A DNA stretch of 6,759 nt from Firmicutes bacterium CAG:110 (GCA_000434635.1 HF988084.1:1-6759), one strand, 5' to 3'; counted from the first letter of the stretch, positions 1 to 6,193 are shown. Numbers and translations: made by a program. The notes: a model not told the origin generated them from the sequence alone.

Positions 1-19
1 GCAGCAACGCTGCCGCAAC

Positions 20-40
20 AAACAGTCCGGCGGACTGTTT
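20..40. repeat. Perfect 10-bp-arm palindrome, terminator-like
   Basis: AAACAGTCCG (20-29) is followed by a single G and the exact reverse complement CGGACTGTTT (31-40). The right arm runs into TTTTAAG, so the RNA could form a hairpin with a short U tract and end a transcript entering from the left. A smaller hairpin, GCAGC-AAC-GCTGC, lies at 1-13. Flanking A and T runs on both sides make a bidirectional terminator possible. It could equally be part of a dispersed intergenic repeat together with the next palindrome. The symmetry is seen directly; the function is inferred. Confidence 0.6.
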
Positions 41-61
41 TAAGATAAGTGGGAGAGTCCC

Positions 62-104
62 TCCAATTTCAGGCGCATCCCGTAGGGATGTGGATGAAAT
101 TGGA
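62..104. repeat. Nested imperfect palindrome, 43 nt
   Basis: The outer arms TCCAATTTCA (62-71) and TGAAATTGGA (95-104) are exact reverse complements. Inside them CATCCC (76-81) pairs with GGGATG (85-90) around a GTA loop. The two stems are separated by a symmetric 4-by-4 internal loop (72-75 and 91-94). The result is one long hairpin or cruciform. No T run follows, so it is not an intrinsic terminator. It resembles a small dispersed palindromic repeat or a structured RNA segment; copy number elsewhere in the genome is unknown from this window. Confidence 0.6.
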
Positions 105-201
105 ATATGTCAACGGTCAGTCTTCTGCAAAGTCTCACGAGCGCACCAATATGGACTCTACTGGCAGATTTGCCGTTGACTGCAAAGCAGGAAAAGATTC
201 G

Positions 202-241
202 CCCCGCGGCAGCCCGAAGAGGGCAGCCGCGGGGTTCTTTT
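202..241 (+). terminator. Strong intrinsic terminator
   Basis: CCCCGCGGC (202-210) pairs with GCCGCGGGG (226-234), and GCCC (212-215) with GGGC (221-224), leaving a GAAGA loop and one A-A mismatch. TTCTTTT follows at once at 235-241. This is a typical Rho-independent terminator for rightward transcription. The minus-strand regulator gene ends 28 bp to the right and reads toward it. The left flank (GAAAAGATTCG) gives only a weaker, displaced U tract in that direction, so it may also stop that transcript, less well. Confidence 0.8.
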
Positions 242-268
242 GCAATCCAAACTCCTTTTCGTGCGTCG

Positions 269-451
269 TCAAACAAGCTCGTCCATGCTGCACCCCAATA
301 CCTGCGCTATTTTCTTGACGGTCAGCACACCGGGTTCTACGTGACCGTTTTCCCAGCGGCTGATATCCTTGACCCGGCATCCGATGGCCTCGGCAAGCTG
401 TCCCTGGGTCATGCCTGCAGCCTGACGGGCAGCCTTTCATTTATCTCCCAT
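269..451 (-). pseudogene. XRE-family HTH regulator with premature TGA
   Basis: The frame reads MGDK, then TGA (439-437), then an open stretch beginning KAARQAAGMTQGQLAEAIG and ending CSMDELV at a TGA (271-269). In full it would be about 60 codons, the size of a minimal single-domain XRE (HTH_3) DNA-binding protein. Helix 1 is the KAARQAAG segment, helix 2 TQGQLAEAIG, and the recognition helix VKDISRWENG, with the family's typical SRWENG motif. The ATG at 451-449 follows a GGAAGG ribosome site (463-458) at good spacing, so this is the natural start, and the stop falls at codon 5. The only later in-frame ATG (412-410) would give 47 aa lacking helix 1 and has a poor ribosome site. Upstream, TAG of a small ORF is only 2 nt from the ATG. 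The family is clear; loss of function is inferred. A sequencing error is the main alternative. Confidence 0.65.
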
Positions 452-453
452 TT

Positions 454-579
454 CTATCCTTCCTTTTTGCAGTTCGACTTTTTGTTCCTTGCTGCGTGGG
501 GTGTTGCTCCCACATTCTCCTGACATTCCTGATAATATGTCATACACCGCATATCTTCAAGAACTTTTTTATGGTACAA
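454..579 (-). CDS. Short cysteine-containing ORF upstream of XRE gene
   Basis: This reading frame would encode 41 aa from a TTG (579-577), or 32 aa from an ATG at 552-550 (MRCMTYYQECQENVG...), ending KSNCKKEG at a TAG (456-454). A strong AAGGAGGAGG (589-580) abuts the TTG, although the spacing is short. The stop is 2 nt from the regulator ATG, which suggests translational coupling. Three cysteines and a basic tail suggest a tiny metal-binding or structural peptide, but no family was recognised. The same ribosome site is 7 nt from an ATA codon (572-570) that would open only 10 codons, so the true start is unclear. Given the broken neighbour, this may be decaying too. Confidence 0.33.
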   Translation of the reverse strand: MYHKKVLEDMRCMTYYQECQENVGATPHAARNKKSNCKKEG

Positions 580-605
580 CCTCCTCCTTCGGCATCAGCG
601 GCGGC

Positions 606-633
606 ATATTACACGCCTGAGTTCTGGCCCCAA
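606..633 (-). promoter_or_regulatory. Probable minus-strand promoter of the XRE unit
   Basis: On the minus strand, TTGGGG (633-628) and TAATAT (611-606) are separated by 16 nt. Transcription would start near 600, about 10 nt before the AAGGAGGAGG ribosome site at 589-580. The -35 matches the consensus only in part. Its value is positional: it faces away from the ABC operon promoter about 40 bp further right, giving a divergent regulator/transporter layout. Confidence 0.4.
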
Positions 634-674
634 TGAAGAAATTGCTGTTTTACAGTTCAGATGATTCTTTTTTC

Positions 675-703
675 TTGAAATGCGTAGCTTTGTGGAATAT
701 AAT
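675..703 (+). promoter_or_regulatory. Sigma-70-type promoter of the ABC operon
   Basis: TTGAAA (675-680) and a perfect TATAAT (698-703) are separated by exactly 17 nt. Transcription should begin near 710, leaving a leader of about 25 nt with a ribosome site (AAAGGA, 718-723) before the ATG at 735. No room remains for a riboswitch, so control is expected at initiation. CTGT (645-648) and ACAG (652-655) form a small 11-nt dyad between the divergent promoters and could be an operator half-site pair, but this is weak. Confidence 0.85.
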
Positions 704-734
704 GGAGACAACGCTTTGAAAGGACTGTGGTTCC

Positions 735-1832
735 ATGAAAGTAACGCTGCAAAATCTGACGAAAAAGTTCCCCAGCCGCAACAAAAAGCAGCCCGTCGAC
801 GTGATCGCCGTGAACGACTTCACCTTTGAGATCCCCGACGGCGTGCTGCTGGGTCTGCTCGGCCCTTCGGGCTGCGGCAAGTCCACCACGCTGAACCTGC
901 TCTCCGGATTGCAGAAGCCTACCTCCGGCCGTATCTTCTTTGGAGACGACGACGTTACCGACCTGCCTGCGGAGAACCGGGGCGTGGGGCTGGTGTTCCA
1001 GAATTATGCCCTGTATCCCCATCTGACAGTACGGCAGAATATTACTTTCCCTCTGGAAAACCGGACGGGCAAGGACAAGCTCACCCGTCAGCAGATGGCC
1101 GACATGGCGCTGGAGGCGGCGAAGCTGGTGCAGATTGAGGAGCTGATGGACCGCAAGCCCAAGGAGCTGTCCGGTGGCCAGCAGCAGCGCGTGGCCATTG
1201 CCCGGGCGCTGGTGAAAATGCCGAGAATTCTGCTGCTGGACGAACCCCTTTCCAATCTGGACGCCCGTCTGCGGCTCCAGACCCGGGAGGAGATCCGCCG
1301 CATCCAGAAGGCCACCGGCATCACCACCGTATTCGTCACCCACGATCAGGAGGAAGCCATGTCCATCTCCGACCTGATCGTGGTCATGAAGGACGGCGTG
1401 GTACAGCAAATCGGCAAGCCTCAGGCGGTTTACGATTCTCCCGTGAATCTTTTTGTGTCAAAATTTCTGGGCACGCCGCCCATCAACGTCTTTGACGGTG
1501 AGGTGAAGGACGGGCAGCTGTACATCGGCGAGGAAGCCGTGCTGGCCGTCCCCGGTGTGGCCAACCAGAGCGTCACCGCCGCCATCCGTCCCGAGGGCTT
1601 TACCCTGTCGGAGACCGGCGCGTTGAGCTGCGATCTGTCCCGGGTGGAGGTCATGGGGCGGGATATCAGTGTCGTCTCCACCCATCCCAAGTCCCAGAAC
1701 GTAACCATCCGCTCCATCATCAGTGCGGAAAACGCCGTCAACACGGCGTCCCAAAAGGTGCGCTTTGACCTGAAGCCCAATAAGGTATTCCTGTTCCACA
1801 AGGAAACCGGCGCGCGGATTGATTTCGGCTGA
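735..1832 (+). CDS. ABC importer ATPase, MalK/UgpC/MsmK family
   Basis: This 365-aa protein is the cytoplasmic ATP-hydrolysing subunit that powers the importer encoded downstream; it would act as a homodimer against the two permeases. All nucleotide-binding motifs are intact: Walker A GPSGCGKST (43-51), Q-loop glutamine 89, signature LSGGQ (145-149), Walker B ILLLDE (165-170), D-loop SNLD (173-176) and switch histidine 203 in VTHDQEEAM. After about residue 240 the chain continues into the C-terminal OB/TOBE-type regulatory domain typical of the MalK group, and the length is normal for it. Many Gram-positives share one MsmK-type ATPase among several sugar importers; here it is first in the transporter operon, suggesting a dedicated subunit. 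It starts at an ATG behind AAAGGA and a strong promoter. Assignment to the family is secure; the substrate (sugar, oligosaccharide or glycerol-3-phosphate in relatives) is not determined. Confidence 0.95.
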   Translation: MKVTLQNLTKKFPSRNKKQPVDVIAVNDFTFEIPDGVLLGLLGPSGCGKSTTLNLLSGLQKPTSGRIFFGDDDVTDLPAENRGVGLVFQNYALYPHLTVRQNITFPLENRTGKDKLTRQQMADMALEAAKLVQIEELMDRKPKELSGGQQQRVAIARALVKMPRILLLDEPLSNLDARLRLQTREEIRRIQKATGITTVFVTHDQEEAMSISDLIVVMKDGVVQQIGKPQAVYDSPVNLFVSKFLGTPPINVFDGEVKDGQLYIGEEAVLAVPGVANQSVTAAIRPEGFTLSETGALSCDLSRVEVMGRDISVVSTHPKSQNVTIRSIISAENAVNTASQKVRFDLKPNKVFLFHKETGARIDFG

Positions 1833-1844
1833 TTCGGAGGGAAT

Positions 1845-2735
1845 ATGGAAAAGAACAATTGGAAGGGCTGGCTGTATCTGCTTCCCGCCTCCGTGTTTCT
1901 GGGGCTGTTTCTGGTGTATCCCCTTATTGACGTGCTGACCTATTCCTTTGAGGAAGGATATAATTTTGCGTCCCAGACCTACTTCGGCACCGGACTTTAC
2001 AACTACCACTACGTCCTGCGCGACCCTTATTTTTTACAGGCGCTGAAAAATACGCTCCTGCTGGTGCTGATCACCGTTCCCCTTTCCACGGGACTGGCCA
2101 TGCTGATCTCCGTGGGACTCAGCTCCATTCAGAAGCTGCGGGAGCTTTACCAGACCGTTTACTTTCTTCCCTACGTGACCAACACGCTGGCAGTGGGTCT
2201 GGTGTTCATGATCTTTTTCAAGCGGACACCCTACTCCGACGGTCTTGTCAATCTGGTCTTAAGCTGGTTCGGCGCGGGGCCGGTGGACTTCATCGACGGG
2301 CCTTACTGGGCGAAGATGTTCGTTCTTTGCTTCTACACCATCTGGGTCGTTCTGCCCTTCAAAATTCTGATTCTCACCGGGGCGCTGGCCTCCGTTGACC
2401 AGACCTATTACAACGCCGCCAAAGTGGACGGCACTCCCCGGTGGCGCATTTTTACCAAGATCACCCTGCCCATGATCTCCCCTACCGTGTTCTATCTGGT
2501 CATCACAGGCTTCATCGGCGCGTTCAAAGCCTACTCCGACGCCGTCGCCCTGTTCGGCACCAATCTGAACGCCGCCGGGATGAACACCATCGTGGGCTAC
2601 ATCTACGACATGCTCTACGGCGACTCCGGCGGCTACCCCTCCTACGCCTCTGCCGCGGCCATTGCGCTCTTCGCCATTGTGCTGACCATCACCTGCATCA
2701 ACCTGCTGGTGAGCAAGAAGCACGTCCACTACTAA
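1845..2735 (+). CDS. ABC importer permease, MalF/UgpA type
   Basis: This 296-aa inner-membrane protein forms half of the translocation channel. About six hydrophobic segments are visible, near residues 9-29, 68-92, 104-125, 157-183, 212-230 and 266-290. Between the fourth and fifth lies the EAA coupling loop, YYNAAKVDGTPRW followed by FTKITLP (about 189-209), which docks into the ATPase. The length is usual for Gram-positive sugar permeases, which lack the large extracytoplasmic loop of enterobacterial MalF. It begins 12 nt after the ATPase gene, with GGAGGG (1836-1841) just before the ATG. Gene order (first permease longer, second ending in a basic tail) matches UgpA/UgpE and MalF/MalG pairs. 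It should pair with the product of the next gene. Confidence 0.93.
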   Translation: MEKNNWKGWLYLLPASVFLGLFLVYPLIDVLTYSFEEGYNFASQTYFGTGLYNYHYVLRDPYFLQALKNTLLLVLITVPLSTGLAMLISVGLSSIQKLRELYQTVYFLPYVTNTLAVGLVFMIFFKRTPYSDGLVNLVLSWFGAGPVDFIDGPYWAKMFVLCFYTIWVVLPFKILILTGALASVDQTYYNAAKVDGTPRWRIFTKITLPMISPTVFYLVITGFIGAFKAYSDAVALFGTNLNAAGMNTIVGYIYDMLYGDSGGYPSYASAAAIALFAIVLTITCINLLVSKKHVHY

Positions 2736-2750
2736 AAGGAGGCGGCAAAC

Positions 2751-3614
2751 GTGGATTACGAAAAGATCGAAAAAAGCGCCCGTCTCCGCGACCGGGTCAG
2801 GAAAACCATTACCTATTTCTTTCTGACCGTCTGGGGCATTCTGGTGCTGTTCCCCTTTTACTGGATGGTGCTTACCTCCGTCAAAAGCTACGGTGCTTAC
2901 AATTCCGAGTGGATTCCCAAGCTGTACACCCTGTCCCCCACCCTGCAAAACTACGTTGACGCCTTCACGCAGGTGCCGCTGGGGGGATACTTCCTCAACA
3001 CCATTGTCTTCACCGTCATCACCACCGGCCTGATGCTCATTGTCACGGTGCTGGCGGCATACGGCTTCGCCCGGCTGAATTTCAAGGGCAAGGATCTGGT
3101 ATTCGCCCTGTTTCTGTCCCTGATGATGATTCCCACGGAGCTGGTGGTCATCACCAACTTCGTCACCATCACCGACCTGAATCTGCGCAACACCTTCACC
3201 GGTCTGATCCTGCCCTCCGTGACGTCGGTGTTTTACATCTACCTGCTGAAAGAAACCTTCTCTCAGGTTCCCGATGAGCTTTACTACGCCGCCAAGGTGG
3301 ACGGCACCTCCGATCTCAAATACCTGTTCAAGGTGATGATCCCCATCTGCCGCCCCACCGTCGTCACCATCACCATTCTGAAGGTCATCGAGTGCTGGAA
3401 CTCCTACGTCTGGCCGCGGCTGATTACCGACGATCAGTCCTATTTTCTGGTGTCCAACGGCATTCAGGAGATTCGGGAAAACGGCTTTGGCCGGGAGAAC
3501 ATCCCCGCCATGATGGCGGCTGTCGTTGCCATTTCCCTGCCGCTGATCGTTCTGTTCCTGATTTTCCGGAAGAAGATCATGGAGGGCGTTTCGAGAGGGG
3601 GCGTGAAGGGATGA
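2751..3614 (+). CDS. ABC importer permease, MalG/UgpE type
   Basis: This 287-aa protein is the second channel subunit. A basic N-terminus (residues 1-18) precedes six predicted helices near 19-43, 83-107, 116-140, 147-170, 201-222 and 252-273. The EAA loop reads YYAAKVDGTSDLKYLFKVM (about 178-196) and ends in IPICRP, in the standard place between helices four and five. It starts with GTG, not ATG: AAAGGAGG (2735-2742) overlaps the preceding TAA stop and sits 8 nt before the GTG, which decides this start. The last codons overlap the binding protein gene as ATGA, so the two should be translationally coupled. Family assignment is firm; substrate is unknown. Confidence 0.93.
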   Translation: MDYEKIEKSARLRDRVRKTITYFFLTVWGILVLFPFYWMVLTSVKSYGAYNSEWIPKLYTLSPTLQNYVDAFTQVPLGGYFLNTIVFTVITTGLMLIVTVLAAYGFARLNFKGKDLVFALFLSLMMIPTELVVITNFVTITDLNLRNTFTGLILPSVTSVFYIYLLKETFSQVPDELYYAAKVDGTSDLKYLFKVMIPICRPTVVTITILKVIECWNSYVWPRLITDDQSYFLVSNGIQEIRENGFGRENIPAMMAAVVAISLPLIVLFLIFRKKIMEGVSRGGVKG

Positions 3615-5212
3615 AAAAGCTGCTTGCCTTGTTGCTTGCCCTTGCGCTGACCCTTTCCTTCACCGGCTGCCACGGTACGCTTTCCTCCGGGGAGGATACC
3701 GCCGCTTCCAGTTCCTATCCGGTTCCCGATGAGTTTGACACCTCCCGGCGGTATGAGGTCACCTTCTGGGCAAAAAACGACACCAACATGGCTCAGGTGA
3801 ACATCTACAAGCAGGCCATTGCGGACTTTGAAAAACTGTATCCCAACATCACCGTGAATCTCCGGCTGTATACGGACTACGGCAAAATCTACAACGACGT
3901 CATTACCAACATCGCCACGGACACCACCCCCAACGTCTGCATCACCTACCCCGATCACATCGCGACCTATCTCACCGGCGAAGACACGGTGGTTCCTCTA
4001 GACGAGCTGTTCGCCGATGAAAAATACGGCCTCGGTGGCAGCGAGGTGCGCTTCGATTCCCCCACGCAGGCGGAAATTACCCATCAGTTTCTGTCGGAAT
4101 GCGCTATCAACGGCCACTATTACGCCATCCCCTACATGCGCTCCACGGAAGCCTGCTACGTCAACAAGACCTACGTGGAAAAGCTGGGCTACACCCTCCC
4201 CGACGTCCTGACATGGGACTTTGTGTGGGAGGTCTCCGAAGCCGCCATGGCGAAGGACAGCGCCGGGAATTTCCTGCTCAACGGTCAGAAAGTGCTGATC
4301 CCCTTCATCGACAAATCCACGGACAACATGATGATCCAGATGCTGAAGCAGCAGGGTGCGGGCTACTCTACGAGCAGCGGCGAGGTGCAGCTGTTCAACG
4401 ACACCACGGGCGAAATCCTCACAACAATTGCCGAGCACGCCGCCTCCGGGGCGTTCAACACCTTCAAGCTGGCAGGCTACCCCGCAAACTTTCTCAACGC
4501 CGGGCAGTGCATTTTCGCCATCGACTCCACTGCCGGCGCGACCTGGATGGGCGCCGACGCCCCTCTCATTGACATTGCCGAGGAAAAGCTGATTCCCTTC
4601 GAGCTGGCAGTGCTGCCGGTTCCCCAGTTTGACCCGGAGCAGCCTCAGATGATCTCCCAGGGGCCGTCGGTGTGCGTGTTCAACAAGTCCGATCCGCAGG
4701 AAGTACTGGCGAGCTGGCTGTTCGCCCAGTATCTGCTGACCAATAACGTGCAGATCGCCTATTCCCAGACGGAGGGGTACATCCCCGTCACGTCCAAGGC
4801 GCAGGAAAGCCCCGCCTATCAGGACTATTTAAGCCGCTGCGGCGAGGATAACACCACCCACTACCGCGCCAAGATCGAGGCCGCCCAGCTGCTGATGCGC
4901 TACACGGACTGCACCTTCGTTACCCCCGTGTTCAACGGCTCCGCGTCTCTGCGCAACGCCGCAGGGCAGCTGATCGAGGACGTGAACAAGTCCGTGCGCC
5001 GCCGCCAGACGGTCAACGCCGAATATCTTTCGTCTCTTTACAGCGACGTTTCCTCCCTGTACCGCTTGGACCAGATTCAGGTGTCTGCCAGCGGCTTAGG
5101 GCCGCTGCCCGGCGTTTCCAAGGCGCTGCTGATCGGTCTTGCGGTCTGCTGGGTCGGGATGGGCATCTATATTCTCCGGGAAAAGCTGAATAAACGCCGT
5201 AAAAAAGATTGA
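3611..5212 (+). CDS. ABC substrate-binding lipoprotein with C-terminal TM helix
   Basis: This 533-aa protein captures the ligand outside the membrane and delivers it to the permease pair. The N-terminus (MKKLLALLLALALTLSFTGC) is a lipoprotein signal peptide with lipobox FTGC and lipidated Cys20. The body from about residue 45 (YEVTFWAKND, then FEKLYPNITVNL) resembles cluster-D carbohydrate-binding proteins (SBP_bac_1), and is longer than the usual 400-450 aa. Unusually, residues 505-522 (ALLIGLAVCWVGMGIYIL) form a clear transmembrane helix followed by a strongly basic tail, REKLNKRRKKD. That tail should lie in the cytoplasm, giving a second anchor. The ATG at 3611 overlaps the permease stop and follows AGAGGGGG (3594-3601). 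A longer frame from 3392 exists, but it lies inside the permease gene and would bury the signal peptide, so it is rejected. The ligand is not predictable here. Confidence 0.92.
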   Translation: MKKLLALLLALALTLSFTGCHGTLSSGEDTAASSSYPVPDEFDTSRRYEVTFWAKNDTNMAQVNIYKQAIADFEKLYPNITVNLRLYTDYGKIYNDVITNIATDTTPNVCITYPDHIATYLTGEDTVVPLDELFADEKYGLGGSEVRFDSPTQAEITHQFLSECAINGHYYAIPYMRSTEACYVNKTYVEKLGYTLPDVLTWDFVWEVSEAAMAKDSAGNFLLNGQKVLIPFIDKSTDNMMIQMLKQQGAGYSTSSGEVQLFNDTTGEILTTIAEHAASGAFNTFKLAGYPANFLNAGQCIFAIDSTAGATWMGADAPLIDIAEEKLIPFELAVLPVPQFDPEQPQMISQGPSVCVFNKSDPQEVLASWLFAQYLLTNNVQIAYSQTEGYIPVTSKAQESPAYQDYLSRCGEDNTTHYRAKIEAAQLLMRYTDCTFVTPVFNGSASLRNAAGQLIEDVNKSVRRRQTVNAEYLSSLYSDVSSLYRLDQIQVSASGLGPLPGVSKALLIGLAVCWVGMGIYILREKLNKRRKKD

Positions 5213-5236
5213 TTTCCGAAAATCCTGTAGTATAAT
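5209..5236 (+). promoter_or_regulatory. Promoter of the OB-fold lipoprotein gene
   Basis: TTGATT (5209-5214) and a perfect TATAAT (5231-5236) are separated by 16 nt. The -35 box overlaps the TGA stop of the binding protein gene. A start near 5243 gives a leader of about 40 nt. It begins with the dyad GTACC-CCGT-GGTAC (5243-5256), which may be an operator or a small 5' hairpin. No terminator separates this promoter from the ABC operon, so read-through could add to expression. Confidence 0.8.
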
Positions 5237-5282
5237 GGGGCTGTACCCCGTGGTACGATATATGAAAAAGGAGTTTTGAAAC

Positions 5283-6101
5283 ATGAAAAAGCTGATTGCC
5301 ATGCTTCTGGTTCTGACGATGGTTCTGTCCTTCGCCGCCTGTGCCAAGCAGGACACTGTCACTCCCACTGTCGCTGACGTCGCCATCACCACTGCGGCTG
5401 CTGACCCCACCCCCGCGGCTGAAACCGAGGCAAGCGACCCCGCTCCCGTTGTCACCGCAATGAACCATGCCGACTACGTGGCCGCCGACAATGAAACCGA
5501 GGTTGTGGTCGAGACCTACGTCCAGGCCCATCAGTCCTGGTGGGACAACAAGGTCACCGTTTACTGCCAGAGCTCCGACGGCGCTTACTTCCTGTACGAG
5601 CTGGCCTGCTCCGAAGAGGACGCCGCCAAGCTGGTTCCCGGCACCAAGATCCGCGTTACCGGCTTCAAGGGCGAGTGGTCCGGCGAAGTGGAGATCATGG
5701 ATGGCACCTTTGAGTTTGTCGAGGACGGCGATACCTACATTGCCGAGGCGCTGGACGTCACCGACCTGCTGGGCACCGACGAGCTGATCGACCATCAGAA
5801 CGAATTTGTTTCCTTCACCGGCCTGACCGTTGCTCCCAGCACCGACGCCAACGGCAACGAGGCTGCTTTCCTGTACAACTGGGACGGCTCCGGCGAGAAG
5901 GGCAACGACCTGTACTTCAACGTCACCGTGAACGGCCAGACCTACAACTTCTGCGTGGAGTCCTACCTGTGCGGTCAGGACACCGAGGTGTATCAGGCTG
6001 TTGAAGCATTGCAGATCGGCGACGTGATCAACGCCGAAGGGTTCCTCTACTGGTACGAGGGCGTCAACCCCCACATCACTTCCGTTTCCGCTGCGAACTG
6101 A
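5283..6101 (+). CDS. Lipoprotein with two OB-fold-like modules
   Basis: This 272-aa secreted protein has a lipoprotein signal peptide ending LSFAAC, with Cys20 predicted to be lipidated. A flexible Ala/Thr/Pro/Asp-rich linker (about 21-60) follows. Two similar beta-rich modules come next. The first (about 69-149) runs from VVVETYVQA through LVPGTKIRVTGFKGEWSG to a closing strand. The second (about 172-270) runs from NEFVSFTGLTV through LQIGDVINAEGFLYWYEG to ITSV. The repeated pattern of a 'G-x-x-I/V-x-V/A-x-G' strand and a terminal 'position/identity' strand is like bacterial OB-fold lipoproteins. Four further cysteines (95, 109, 224, 230) could form disulfides. ATG 5283 follows AAAGGAG (5267-5273) at 9 nt. 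It has its own promoter and terminator, so it is a separate unit. Its role is unknown; oligosaccharide or nucleic acid binding would be guesses from the fold. Confidence 0.85.
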   Translation: MKKLIAMLLVLTMVLSFAACAKQDTVTPTVADVAITTAAADPTPAAETEASDPAPVVTAMNHADYVAADNETEVVVETYVQAHQSWWDNKVTVYCQSSDGAYFLYELACSEEDAAKLVPGTKIRVTGFKGEWSGEVEIMDGTFEFVEDGDTYIAEALDVTDLLGTDELIDHQNEFVSFTGLTVAPSTDANGNEAAFLYNWDGSGEKGNDLYFNVTVNGQTYNFCVESYLCGQDTEVYQAVEALQIGDVINAEGFLYWYEGVNPHITSVSAAN

Positions 6102-6113
6102 GTTTTTAACCGA

Positions 6114-6150
6114 GCGGGGAAAGGCGAATGCCTTTCCCCGCATTTTCTTT
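6114..6150 (+). terminator. Perfect 12-bp intrinsic terminator
   Basis: GCGGGGAAAGGC (6114-6125) and GCCTTTCCCCGC (6130-6141) are exact reverse complements around a GAAT loop, followed by ATTTTCTTT. It lies 12 nt after the lipoprotein stop codon and should end that transcript, and any read-through from the ABC operon. Confidence 0.92.
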
Positions 6151-6193
6151 GGAAAAGGAACGTTTCCCAGATTCTGTCCGGCAGCACAGCCTG

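Larger units (their letters stand above)
41..241 (+). ncRNA. Possible structured noncoding RNA ending at terminator
   Basis: This stretch has no convincing protein gene but much internal complementarity and ends in a strong rightward terminator. Besides the 62-104 hairpin, GTCAACGG (109-116) pairs with CCGTTGAC (173-180), and AGAGTCC (54-60) can pair with GGACTCT (153-159). The last two helices cross and so could not both form without a pseudoknot. CTGCAAAG occurs twice (125-132 and 180-187). No promoter was identified and no known RNA family (tmRNA, RNase P RNA, SRP RNA, T-box) was recognised. It may simply be repeat DNA in front of a terminator. Confidence 0.18.

Noticed and set aside
1..43. 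Possible end of a gene entering from the left
   Set aside because: Frames ending at TAA 41-43 and 46-48 are open from the left edge, but only 13-15 codons are visible and they run through the palindrome, so nothing can be supported.
135..440. Minus-strand 101-codon open frame overlapping the XRE gene
   Set aside because: It starts at an ATG 11 nt inside the regulator but in another frame, and its product (Arg/Gly/Cys-rich) has no recognisable fold. The regulator frame carries clear HTH motifs instead.
704..722. Possible catabolite-control (cre) site near the ABC operon start
   Set aside because: The sequence around ACAACGCTTTGA has at least three mismatches to the cre consensus at conserved positions, so it cannot be distinguished from chance.
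657..1409. Minus-strand open frame of 250 codons opposite the ATPase
   Set aside because: It is the shadow of a gene with all ABC motifs intact; its composition is His/Gln/Leu-rich and no domain is visible.
2259..2948. Minus-strand open frame of 229 codons opposite the permeases
   Set aside because: Gly/Val/His-rich shadow of two well-supported permease genes.
3392..3610. Longer start for the binding protein gene
   Set aside because: The extension lies entirely inside the second permease gene in another frame and would place a lipoprotein signal peptide in the middle of the protein; ATG 3611 gives a signal peptide at the N-terminus.
5013..6143. Long minus-strand open frame (376 codons) opposite the lipoprotein gene
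   Set aside because: It is rich in Val, Gly and His as expected for the complement of GC-rich coding DNA, lacks a ribosome site, and is opposed by a gene with signal peptide, promoter and terminator.
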